From: CAIKMD01 sp035552195 | Lineage (GTDB): Bacteria > Pseudomonadota > Alphaproteobacteria > ATCC43930 > CGMCC-115725 | Assembly (NCBI GenBank): GCA_035552195.1 | Contig: DASZLU010000032.1 | Span: 12,403 to 76,402, forward strand | DNA length: 64,000 nt | Direction: 5' to 3' | Part shown: piece after piece, positions 52,958 to 60,880 of the stretch | How positions within the stretch are numbered: position 1 is the first letter of the stretch | Layout of the letters: the number at the start of each line of letters is the position of its first letter | Made by a program: the position numbers and the translations under genes | Notes under the pieces: generated by a model | The model's input: the letters and a program-made list of their open reading frames with translations, nothing else | Told to the model about the DNA's origin: nothing | The model's database searches: none

Positions 52958-55480
52958 ATGACAGTGGCAATTGATTTAACGGGCGGTGGCTCAGTCCTCG
53001 CCTGGCAGACGACTGACGGCGTTTTCTTCGAGCGTTACGACGCCAATCTCGATCCGATTGGCACGCCGATCGAAGTAGCTTCCGGCGAAGCGAGTTGGGT
53101 GAGCGCCAAGCCGCTCGATGGTGGCGGCTTCACCGTCTATTGGGACACGGGCGTCGGCTCGTCGACCATCGCGCAGGATTTCAACGCGAGCGGCGCCGCG
53201 GTCGGATCGACCTATAGCGTCGCGGCACCCCCGACCGCGCCGACGGCCTTTACAAGTCTGGCGAGTCCCGATGTCGTTGGCAGCAACGGTTGGGATTCGT
53301 CGACCGCTATCCTCCCCGACGACGGTTACGCGACTGCTTCTTTTGCAAATCCGAGCGGCCAGTGGTTGGAGCAGATCCAGCACTACGATGCAGCGGGCAA
53401 TGCGGTTGGTCCCGCCTACACGCTGCAGCCCGGGACAGCCTCCGCCTACGGCGCCAATCAGGTCGCCGTGCTCGCCGATGGCAGCTACGTCGTAAGCTAT
53501 CTGCACCAATCGAATTATTCCTCGCAATCGGACATCGAGCGCTTCGCCGCCGACGGCACGCATCTCGGCACGGTTACGATCGCGCAGCTCGCCTTCACCG
53601 GGAATTTCACCTACTTCCCCGAAGTGCTGTCGCAATCGGTTGCGGGTTTGCCGGATGGCGGCTTCGTGGTGAGTTGGACGGCGCAGAACAACGCACCGCC
53701 GCAAGTCTTCGTGCAGGAATTCACCGCCAGCGGCAACGCGGTCGCGCCGCCGCAAATGCTCGGCGCGGCGACCAGCGCGGCGCCCGAGATCGATGCTTTC
53801 CCGAACGGGAAATACACGGTCACCTGGACGACCCCGACGGGACCGCAATCGGAAAGCTTCAGCGAGCAAGGATCGCCGCTCGCGCCCGGCAACAACGACA
53901 CGATCGCGACGTCGCTTGCTACCTATGTTCTGCCGGAGGGACCGCATGATGTGATCCTCACCGGCACGGAGGCGCAGACGGTCACCGGCAATTCGCTCGG
54001 CGACACGATCACCTCGAACGATGCCGGCTCGACGCTGATCGGCGGCAGCGGCAATGACACGCTGATCGCAGGACACGGCGCCGACTCGCTGACGGGGGGT
54101 GGCGGTGCCGATACCTTCGTCTTCAAGGCGATGCCGTGGAATGCCGGGCAGATCACCGATTTCACGCTGGGCACCGACAAGATCGATCTCAGCGCGTTGC
54201 TGACCGCGGCCGGCTATACCGGCAGCGATCCCGTCGCCGATGGGTATGTGACCTTCGCCAGCGATGGCCATGGCGACACGCAGATCTATTTCAATCCGCA
54301 CAGCGCATCGCAATCCTGGCCGATGCTGGTCACGACGCTCGATCATGTCGCGCCGACGGGGCTGACGGCAGTCAACGTGCTCGGCTATTCGGAATCGTCT
54401 TCGGGCGGCGGCTCGACCGGGGGCGGAAATTCTTCGCCGATCGACGTGTCCGATGCGATCTACAACGTGCCCGCGGGTGTTACCGATATCGTGCTGACCG
54501 GCACGGCGGCGCAGCATATCACCGCGAACAATCTCGGCGACGTGATCACGTCGAACGATCACGGCTCGACGATCATTGGCGGTACCGGCGATGACACGCT
54601 GATCGCGGGGCACAGCGCCGATATGCTGACCGGCGGCGGCGGGACCGATACTTTCGTGTTCGACGCCGTTCCGTGGAGCGCCGGACAGATTACGGATTTC
54701 ACGCCGGGCACCGACAAGCTCGATCTCAGCGCGTTGCTGAGCGCGGCCAGCTATACCGGCAGCGATCCGGTCGCCGACGGCTATGTGACTTTCGCGTCTG
54801 ACGGTCATGACGACACGCAGGTGTTTTTCAATGCCCATAGCGCCTCCGATCCGTGGCCGAGCCTCATCACCACGCTCGACAATCTCGCCCCAGCCGGGCT
54901 GACCGCGGCGAACGTGCTGGGCGATGCGAGCACATCGGGCTCAGGCGGCAGTTCAACCGGCGGCTCGACCGGCGGCAGCACCGGATCGAGTGTCGATACT
55001 TCGGCTGCGAGCTACACCGCCCCCGCCGATGTGACGAGCATCGTGCTGACCAGCAACTCGGCGCAGACCGTGACCGCCAATAATCTCGGCGACACCATCA
55101 CCTCGAACGATGCCGCCTCGACCATCATCGGCGGCACCGGCAACGACACGCTGATTGCCGGGCATGGCGCCGATACGCTGACCGGTGGCGGCGGCAACGA
55201 CAGCTTTGTGTTCAACGTGCTGCCGTGGAATGCCGGCCAGATCACCGATTTCAATCCGAGCGTCGATGTGCTCGATCTGCACGGCATTTTCGCGGGCATC
55301 GGGTACACGGGCAGCAATCCGGTTGCGGACGGCTATCTGAATTTCGTCGCCGACGGGTCCGGCAACACCAAGGTCTATGTCGACCAGCAAGGGCCGAGTA
55401 CGACCATCCCGATCCTGGTGACGACGCTCGACCACGTCGCACCGAGCGCTCTTCATCAGGGCGACTACATCTTCGCCTAG
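52958..55480 (+). CDS. RTX-type calcium-binding protein with three tandem C-terminal modules
   Basis: Probable type I-secreted protein of 840 residues from ATG 52958; a GTG at 52922 is also in frame. Residues 1-300 hold about five blade-like repeats of the kind DGGFVVSWTAQNN...FTASGNAV. The rest is three copies of a module of about 180 residues, each with LGD-x-ITSND, one RTX-like GGxGNDTLIAGHxAD-LTGGGG stretch, TFVF, PW-x-AGQITDF and a GS-DPVADGYVTF end. Copies lie near 53920-54400, 54460-54930 and 55010-55480, joined by Gly/Ser/Thr linkers. It has no Sec signal, as expected for type I export. No HlyB/D genes are nearby. Confidence 0.85.
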   Translation: MTVAIDLTGGGSVLAWQTTDGVFFERYDANLDPIGTPIEVASGEASWVSAKPLDGGGFTVYWDTGVGSSTIAQDFNASGAAVGSTYSVAAPPTAPTAFTSLASPDVVGSNGWDSSTAILPDDGYATASFANPSGQWLEQIQHYDAAGNAVGPAYTLQPGTASAYGANQVAVLADGSYVVSYLHQSNYSSQSDIERFAADGTHLGTVTIAQLAFTGNFTYFPEVLSQSVAGLPDGGFVVSWTAQNNAPPQVFVQEFTASGNAVAPPQMLGAATSAAPEIDAFPNGKYTVTWTTPTGPQSESFSEQGSPLAPGNNDTIATSLATYVLPEGPHDVILTGTEAQTVTGNSLGDTITSNDAGSTLIGGSGNDTLIAGHGADSLTGGGGADTFVFKAMPWNAGQITDFTLGTDKIDLSALLTAAGYTGSDPVADGYVTFASDGHGDTQIYFNPHSASQSWPMLVTTLDHVAPTGLTAVNVLGYSESSSGGGSTGGGNSSPIDVSDAIYNVPAGVTDIVLTGTAAQHITANNLGDVITSNDHGSTIIGGTGDDTLIAGHSADMLTGGGGTDTFVFDAVPWSAGQITDFTPGTDKLDLSALLSAASYTGSDPVADGYVTFASDGHDDTQVFFNAHSASDPWPSLITTLDNLAPAGLTAANVLGDASTSGSGGSSTGGSTGGSTGSSVDTSAASYTAPADVTSIVLTSNSAQTVTANNLGDTITSNDAASTIIGGTGNDTLIAGHGADTLTGGGGNDSFVFNVLPWNAGQITDFNPSVDVLDLHGIFAGIGYTGSNPVADGYLNFVADGSGNTKVYVDQQGPSTTIPILVTTLDHVAPSALHQGDYIFA
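53920..55480 (+). repeat. three tandem coding repeats, period about 540-550 bases
   Basis: The sequence coding DTLIAGH recurs near 54056, 54594 and 55146, with neighbouring stretches highly similar at the DNA level. The third copy is the most diverged at its end (NPSVDVLDLHGIF). The similarity implies duplication of a whole secretion/calcium-binding module. Confidence 0.8.
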
Positions 55481-55510
55481 GCTCTCGCCGCGGGTGCGGA
55501 TAGGGTGTTA

Positions 55511-55549
55511 TCCTCCGGCGAACGGTCTTAGAGCCGACCCGCCGGAGGA
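55511..55549 (+). promoter_or_regulatory. inverted repeat that would pair with the Shine-Dalgarno of the next Rieske gene
   Basis: Perfect ten-base arms: TCCTCCGGCG 55511-55520 and CGCCGGAGGA 55540-55549. An inner pair GGTC 55524-55527 / GACC 55536-55539 extends the stem past a three-base bulge. The right arm contains the ribosome-binding GGAGGA six bases before ATG 55555, so folding would hide it. Confidence 0.65.
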
Positions 55550-55554
55550 AACAC

Positions 55555-56724
55555 ATGCTATCGCGCGAAGAACATGAGATTTTGACCCGCGTCGGGCCGG
55601 GCACGCCGCTGGGCGAAGTGCTGCGCCGCTACTGGCAGCCGGTCGGCCTCACCGAGTTGGTGACCCCGAAACCACAACGCATGAAGGTGCTGGGCGAAGA
55701 GCTGCTGCTCTATCGCGGCGCCAGCGGCAAAGCGGTCGCGACACAGCTGCGCTGCGCGCATCGCAGCCTCGCAATGGATTTCGGCCGCGTCGAAGGCGAT
55801 TGCATCCGCTGCCCCTATCACGGCTGGCTTTACGATGCGCAAGGCCAATGCCTCGAGCAGCCAGCCGAGCCCGAGGGCAGCGGCTTCAAGGACAAGGTCC
55901 GGCTCAGAAACTATCCGACGCAAGAGATCAGCGGTCTGCTCTTTGCCTATATGGGGCCTGGCGAAGCGCCGCTGCTGCCGACCTACGAGCTCTTCGACGC
56001 GACCGACGGCGTCAAAGGCGTGCAGATGCGCAACGTCAACGCCAATTGGCTGAACGCCGCCGAGAACATTGTCGATATCAGCCATCTCGCCTGGCTCCAC
56101 GGCTACACCTTCCCGGCCTACGGCGCGAAGAAGGTCACCTATCATTGGGAGCGCAAGGATTACGGCATCGACAATGTGATGCTGGTCGACGGCATCCCGG
56201 ACACGCATATCTCCTGCTACGGCTTCCCGAACGTGAATCGATTCTCCGGCCCGCCGGTGGAAGCGGGCGGCGCGATCGTCAATTCGATGATCTGGCGCGT
56301 GCCGATGGACGACACCTCGGTGATGCAATATTTCCTGCGCTTCTATAAGAGCGGCACCCATGCCTTCCGCAGCGCCCGCTTCAATGCGGAGGTCGGCAAA
56401 TACAAGCCGCTGCCGGAGGATTGGTGGGGCATCGATGTCAGCGATCAGGATCGCATGGCGGTCGAGCAGCAAGGCACTTTCGCCGACCGCGAGAACGAGC
56501 ATCTCGGCGTCTCCGATGGCGGCATCATCCTGCTGCGCAAATTGTTGCGCGAAGCGATGGCGCAGATCGCTTCGGGCCAGGATCCGCATGGCGTCATTCG
56601 CGATCCCGCCAAGCAGCGCATCAACTTTCCCCATAAATCGGCGATGATGGCGGAGCGCCACGAGGGCGTGAGCTATGGCATGGGCCTGCGCGAAGTGTCG
56701 CCGCCGAATAGTTGGTGTTGCTGA
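55555..56724 (+). CDS. Rieske oxygenase alpha subunit, phthalate 4,5-dioxygenase type
   Basis: Oxygenase catalytic subunit of 389 residues. The N-terminal signature is VGPGTPLGEVLRRYWQP. Rieske ligands are C67/H69 and C86/H89. The mononuclear iron site is in AENIVDISHLAWLHGYTF (D-x2-H-x4-H). The C-terminal half has VSDGGIILLRKLLREA in place of the SDRG motif of its relatives, a small but visible change (R to G). Its Shine-Dalgarno lies in an inverted repeat. It is the first gene of an operon ending near 61987 and overlaps the TRAP binding-protein start (TGATG). No reductase is present. Confidence 0.93.
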   Translation: MLSREEHEILTRVGPGTPLGEVLRRYWQPVGLTELVTPKPQRMKVLGEELLLYRGASGKAVATQLRCAHRSLAMDFGRVEGDCIRCPYHGWLYDAQGQCLEQPAEPEGSGFKDKVRLRNYPTQEISGLLFAYMGPGEAPLLPTYELFDATDGVKGVQMRNVNANWLNAAENIVDISHLAWLHGYTFPAYGAKKVTYHWERKDYGIDNVMLVDGIPDTHISCYGFPNVNRFSGPPVEAGGAIVNSMIWRVPMDDTSVMQYFLRFYKSGTHAFRSARFNAEVGKYKPLPEDWWGIDVSDQDRMAVEQQGTFADRENEHLGVSDGGIILLRKLLREAMAQIASGQDPHGVIRDPAKQRINFPHKSAMMAERHEGVSYGMGLREVSPPNSWCC

Positions 56725-57746
56725 TGTCGTTTATGAAACGGTTCTCTCTCGGCCTCGCGCTGTCGCTTGGCCTTGCGGCGTCGGCGCGCGCTGACGTCAC
56801 GCTTACGATGAACGTCGCGATGCCGCGGGCGAGCTCGTTCTTTGTCGGGCTGCAGCGGCCTTGGGCGCAGCTCGTCGAGAAAGAATCGAACGGACGTATC
56901 AAGATCGCGATGCCGGCCGCATCGATGGCGCCGCTTTCGCGGCAATGGGAAGTGGTGACCAGCGGTATCGCCGATATCGCGGAAAGCCCGAGCGAATATA
57001 TCCGCGAGCGCGTGAAGCTGCCGCTGGTCGCGGAGATCCCGTTTCTCGCGCCGAACGGCGTCGCAGCGTCGGTCGCGGTGTGGCGCACCTACGAGAAATA
57101 TTTCGCCAAGGCGGACGAATATAAAGGTGTCCATCTCATCGGTTTCTGGACTACCGGCGGCAACAATCTGCAAACGTTGAAGCGGCCGATCCTCAAGATC
57201 GACGATTTCCAAGGGCTCAAAGTCTGGGTCGCGACGCCGAACATGGCGAAGACGATCCAGAATTTCGGCGCGACGCCGGTGCTGGGCATGCAGATGTTCG
57301 ATGCGATGTCGGGCGGCATCGTCGATGGCGCGGTGGCGGGGAAGGGCGCGCTGATATCGTTTCAGCTGTCGCGGTACACGCGCGAGATGACGTTCTTTCC
57401 CGGCCAGCTCGGCTACACGCTGCAATCCTTCTTCATCAACCAGAAGAAGTACGACAGTCTCGCGCCCGAAGACCGCGCGGTGATCGATAAATTCTCGGGC
57501 GCGTTCGTGGCCAAGCTCGGCTCGCAAGGCTTCATCGATCAGGACAATCTTGCCGATCCGCTGATCAAGCAGAACGACATCCACACCCACGAGGCTGATC
57601 CGGCGTTGATGGCCATCCTCAAAGACCGGGTGAGTTTCTACAAAGACAATTGGCTGGCGGACGCCAAGTCGCGCGGCGTCGATGGGCAGCCAGCCTATGA
57701 CTACTATGTCAAAACTGCCCAGGAATCGGCCGGTTTGATGAAGTGA
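56724..57746 (+). CDS. TRAP-type solute-binding protein (DctP family), orphan
   Basis: Periplasmic binding protein of 340 residues starting at ATG 56724, overlapping the Rieske stop. The signal peptide is MSFMKRFSLGLALSLGLAASARA. DctP-type segments include PWAQLVEKESNGRIKIAMPA, FQGLKVWVATPNMAKTIQNF and GGIVDGAVAGKGALISFQLS, and the C-terminus has DYYVKTAQESAGLMK. It has no TRAP membrane subunits in the window. It belongs to the same family as the gene at 5781, and both sit next to a Rieske gene. Confidence 0.9.
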   Translation: MSFMKRFSLGLALSLGLAASARADVTLTMNVAMPRASSFFVGLQRPWAQLVEKESNGRIKIAMPAASMAPLSRQWEVVTSGIADIAESPSEYIRERVKLPLVAEIPFLAPNGVAASVAVWRTYEKYFAKADEYKGVHLIGFWTTGGNNLQTLKRPILKIDDFQGLKVWVATPNMAKTIQNFGATPVLGMQMFDAMSGGIVDGAVAGKGALISFQLSRYTREMTFFPGQLGYTLQSFFINQKKYDSLAPEDRAVIDKFSGAFVAKLGSQGFIDQDNLADPLIKQNDIHTHEADPALMAILKDRVSFYKDNWLADAKSRGVDGQPAYDYYVKTAQESAGLMK

Positions 57747-57842
57747 CGGCGAGCCGCGGCCGGCGCTATAGTAAGGACTAATGCGGGCGGGCCGGACGTG
57801 GAGCGTTTTCCATGGGCGCCGCGATTGGAAAGGGAGATGGAG

Positions 57843-58778
57843 ATGAAGCCAACCGTTACGATCGTCAACATTGCCGATGTGCCGTTGCATGTTCCGACCG
57901 GCCTCGGCCGCGAAGGCAGCAGCGCGAGCAAGCCGTTCCCGCTCGATTCGGGCGTGCCCGGCGTGCGGTTGGAATTCACCTGGCGCCGCTACGACAAGGG
58001 CTACGGCACGCCGCGCCACACGCATATCTTCGATCAGTATCGCTACAACATGAGCGGCAAACGGCAGATCAAGGACGGTTTCGTCGAGGCCGGCGAAGTC
58101 GCCTTCTATCCGGAAGGCGTCTATTACGGCCCGCAGCTTCAGGAAGAGGAATGCACGGGTCTCGGCCTGCAGTTCCAGGGCCTGACCGGTATTCGCTATC
58201 TCACGCATAAAGAGCTCGGCGACGCGCGCAAGGCGCTGTCGGCCGAGGGCGGCACGTTCAAGGGCGGCGTCTACACCAAGATCCTGCCCGATGGCCGCAA
58301 GATCAATCGCGACTCCCATCTCGCCTGCACGGAATACGTGACCGGCCACAAGGTCGATTTCCCGAAACCGCGCTTCGACAAGCCGATCGTGATGAAGCCG
58401 CAGGGCAGCCCGTGGATCGGCGATCGCAAGGTCGACGGCCTCGAGCATAAGCACATGGGCACGTTCGGCGGCTCGGGCATTCGCTTCATGAAGCTGGCGC
58501 CCGGCGCGAAAATTCCGGCGCGCGTCGAAGAGGATGCCGAGATCCGCTACGTGATTTCCGGCTCGATCGAATATGGCGGCAAGCATTGGGTCGGCGGCAA
58601 GACCACCGAAGAAGGCACCTATATGTTCGTCCAGGCCGGTGCCGAGGTCGGCGAGATCTCGACCACGACCGGTGCCGAGTTCTATGTCGTCGAGCTGCCG
58701 CTGCTCGCCGACACCGCCGCTCGTCTGGCGCGCGAAGCGGCCGGTGCCGCGCCGCGCGAGATGGTTCCGGCGCAGTAA
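57843..58778 (+). CDS. cupin-fold protein (bicupin-like)
   Basis: Cytoplasmic beta-barrel protein of 311 residues; ATG 57843 is six bases after GGGAG, with another ATG at 57837. The first cupin-like half has TPRHTHIFDQYRYNMSGKRQ and GEVAFYPEGVYYGPQ. The second has APGAKIPARVEEDAEIRYVI and EGTYMFVQAGAEVGEISTTT. Only the first half keeps an H-x-H-type metal site; the second has none visible. Cupins in catabolic operons often cleave aromatic rings (gentisate-like) or act as isomerases. This protein may act after the Rieske oxygenase, but no reaction can be assigned. Confidence 0.8.
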   Translation: MKPTVTIVNIADVPLHVPTGLGREGSSASKPFPLDSGVPGVRLEFTWRRYDKGYGTPRHTHIFDQYRYNMSGKRQIKDGFVEAGEVAFYPEGVYYGPQLQEEECTGLGLQFQGLTGIRYLTHKELGDARKALSAEGGTFKGGVYTKILPDGRKINRDSHLACTEYVTGHKVDFPKPRFDKPIVMKPQGSPWIGDRKVDGLEHKHMGTFGGSGIRFMKLAPGAKIPARVEEDAEIRYVISGSIEYGGKHWVGGKTTEEGTYMFVQAGAEVGEISTTTGAEFYVVELPLLADTAARLAREAAGAAPREMVPAQ

Positions 58779-58858
58779 AACGCCGTCGGTTTCGGTTCGA
58801 CCGGCCGCGCGCGGTTCCTGCCGCCGCGGCCGGAATGCTTTTGGGAGGAATGAAACAA

Positions 58859-59560
58859 ATGTCCGTTGAGCTCACGCTCGTCGCGCCAGGCGGCATCCGC
58901 ACCGCGCTTCAACATCTCCTGCCGGGCTACGAAAAGGCGACCGGCAACAAGGTCACCGGGAGCTACGTCTCGGGCGGCATGACGAAGCAAAAAATCATCG
59001 AGGGCGAACTCTTCGACATGCCCGTGATCCAGCCGCCTTACGACAACGTGCTGTCCTCGGGCCATCTCGATGCCAAGAGCGAGACGCCGCTCGCGACGGT
59101 CAGCGTCGTCGCGGCGGTGCGCGCCGGCGGACCGGCGCCCGACATCTCCAGCGGCGACGCGCTCAAGAAATTATTGCTCTCGGTCAAATCGATTTCGTGC
59201 CCCAGCGTCGCGCGCGGTGCCGCTTGCGGCGTCAGCTTTGACGCGACGCTTGTGAGGCTCGGCATCAAGGACGCCGTCGCGCCGAAGCTCGTCGCGGCGC
59301 AAAGCGGTTGGGATTCGGTGAAGATGCTCGGCCGCGGCGAGGTCGAGCTCGGCATCACCTTCGCCAGCGAGAACGATCCCAGCCCCGACGTGCAGATGCT
59401 CGGAGCGTTGCCGCGCGATGTGTCGATCCCGACCGGCTTCGTCGGCTTCGCGCATGCCCGCACGCCGCATCGCGACGCGGTCGCGGCGCTGCTGAATTAC
59501 CTCAGCTCGACCGAGGCCGGCAAAGTCTTTGCCGAATGCGGCATGACGCCCGGCAAATAG
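58859..59560 (+). CDS. ModA-like substrate-binding domain protein without a signal peptide
   Basis: Protein of 233 residues with the type 2 binding fold of molybdate-binding ModA: LTLVAPGGIRTALQHLLPGY, VTGSYVSGGMTKQKIIEGEL and ALLNYLSSTEAGKVFAECGM. ATG 58859 follows GGGAGG. An earlier in-frame ATG at 58850 or 58835 adds only MLLGGMKQ-like residues, not a signal peptide. It would therefore stay in the cytoplasm, which is unusual for this fold. It may be a cytosolic ligand sensor or carrier for the operon. No ModB/C partner is present. Confidence 0.8.
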   Translation: MSVELTLVAPGGIRTALQHLLPGYEKATGNKVTGSYVSGGMTKQKIIEGELFDMPVIQPPYDNVLSSGHLDAKSETPLATVSVVAAVRAGGPAPDISSGDALKKLLLSVKSISCPSVARGAACGVSFDATLVRLGIKDAVAPKLVAAQSGWDSVKMLGRGEVELGITFASENDPSPDVQMLGALPRDVSIPTGFVGFAHARTPHRDAVAALLNYLSSTEAGKVFAECGMTPGK

Positions 59561-59679
59561 GCACAGGGAAAATAGGCGCGATATAACTGTTTAGATATCG
59601 CGGACGCCTTTGTCGCAGGCGCTTGCGAGGCTTGCGCCCCAGGCCTAAGAGCCCGACAGCAAAGCGCGGGGGTGTGCCG

Positions 59680-60819
59680 ATGGATTTCTCCACCATGGTC
59701 TTGACCATGTACGTCGCGGTCGACGATTCGCCCGACGCCGACGAGCGCGTCCTTGGCATCGCGGTGGAGCAATCCTTGCTCGCGGCGCAGCTCGGCTACA
59801 ATCCGTGGTTCACCGAGCATCATTTCCGTGGCTCGTGGCACAGCAGTCCGATTCAATTCGCCTCGTATATCGCGCCGCAAATTCCGAAGGACACGTATCT
59901 CGGCTTCGGCGTGCTCTCGATTCCTTATTATCATCCGGTCCGGCTGGTCGAGAGCATGAACCAGCTCGATCAGCTTACCAAAGGCCACACGCTCTACGGC
60001 CTCGGCAGTGGCTTCGCCGGTATCGAGCCGCCGGGTCTCGGCATCGATGTCGAGTATCACAAGAGCGGCCGCGCCGCCGAAGACACCGTCGAGATCATGC
60101 AGCGGCTGTGGGACTACCGCACTGGCGATCCCGAATATCAATTCGAGACCCCCACCTATCGCGGCTCGATCAAACGCCGCGTGACGCCCGCGCCCTACGG
60201 CAACAAACACCATCCGATCGTTGTGCGCACCGCGAGCCGCGACAGCTCGGTTGTGAAAGCGGCACAGAAAGGCTTGCCGGCGTTCCTCGGCACGTTCGCC
60301 GCAGAAACCTCGCTCGAAAATCAGATCAGGCTCTATCGCGAAGCGCTCGCTGCGGCGAAGCATCCGCGCGCGGTGGTCGAGGAATGCCTGCGCTGGTGCA
60401 CGGTCGATTGGCTCGCCGTCGTCGTCGCCGATACCGATGAAGAGGCGATGAGGCGCGCCGAGACCGCGAAGGCGGAGCATCTCGCGCTACGCAAAGCCTA
60501 CAACGAGCGCTATGGCGCGATCCTCGGTCCATCGGTCGCGCGCCGGCCGGGGCAAGGCCATGCCGCGGCTTATGCCGCGGGCGGCGATATGGCGAACGTG
60601 ATCGCCGGCAATCCCGATACCGTCGCACGTAAGGTGAAAGAGCTGCGCGACCTCGGCGTCAATCATCTGCTGGTGCGCTTTCTCGGCGAATGGCCGGGCG
60701 AAACGCGCGGCATCTCCGAGCAATCGATGAAGCTCTTCGCGCGCGAGGTGCTGCCGCGCTTCAAGGACATTCCGGCCCCGACGGATCCGCTCGAAGCCGT
60801 CCTCGCCCCGGCGAAATAA
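59680..60819 (+). CDS. luciferase-like flavin-dependent oxidoreductase (LLM class)
   Basis: TIM-barrel monooxygenase of 379 residues using FMN or F420. The N-terminal MDFSTMVLTMYVAVDD is followed by LAAQLGYNPWFTEHHFRGSW, LGFGVLSIPYYHPVRLVESM and YGLGSGFAGIEPPGLGI. A C-terminal GNPDTVARKVKELRDLGVNH block is typical of bacterial luciferase relatives. ATG 59680 follows GCGGGGG. It needs a separate reductase to supply reduced flavin, none of which is in the window. It probably oxidises an intermediate of the operon's pathway. Confidence 0.9.
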   Translation: MDFSTMVLTMYVAVDDSPDADERVLGIAVEQSLLAAQLGYNPWFTEHHFRGSWHSSPIQFASYIAPQIPKDTYLGFGVLSIPYYHPVRLVESMNQLDQLTKGHTLYGLGSGFAGIEPPGLGIDVEYHKSGRAAEDTVEIMQRLWDYRTGDPEYQFETPTYRGSIKRRVTPAPYGNKHHPIVVRTASRDSSVVKAAQKGLPAFLGTFAAETSLENQIRLYREALAAAKHPRAVVEECLRWCTVDWLAVVVADTDEEAMRRAETAKAEHLALRKAYNERYGAILGPSVARRPGQGHAAAYAAGGDMANVIAGNPDTVARKVKELRDLGVNHLLVRFLGEWPGETRGISEQSMKLFAREVLPRFKDIPAPTDPLEAVLAPAK

Positions 60820-60880
60820 CTGCCTCTGGCCGCGTCGCGGCGCGCCGATCTATCCTCCGTGCAAATGGGGGGGTGGACGC

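Noticed and set aside
52991..54838. 615-codon minus-strand frame opposite the RTX gene
   Set aside because: It follows the DNA repeats of the RTX modules and has no independent signal.
53920..55480. Tandem DNA repeats as a CRISPR or satellite array
   Set aside because: Repeats are about 540 bases, coding and in frame, without constant short units and spacers.
56673..58586. 637-codon minus-strand frame opposite the TRAP binding protein and cupin genes
   Set aside because: Spans two genes with clear families and start signals on the plus strand.
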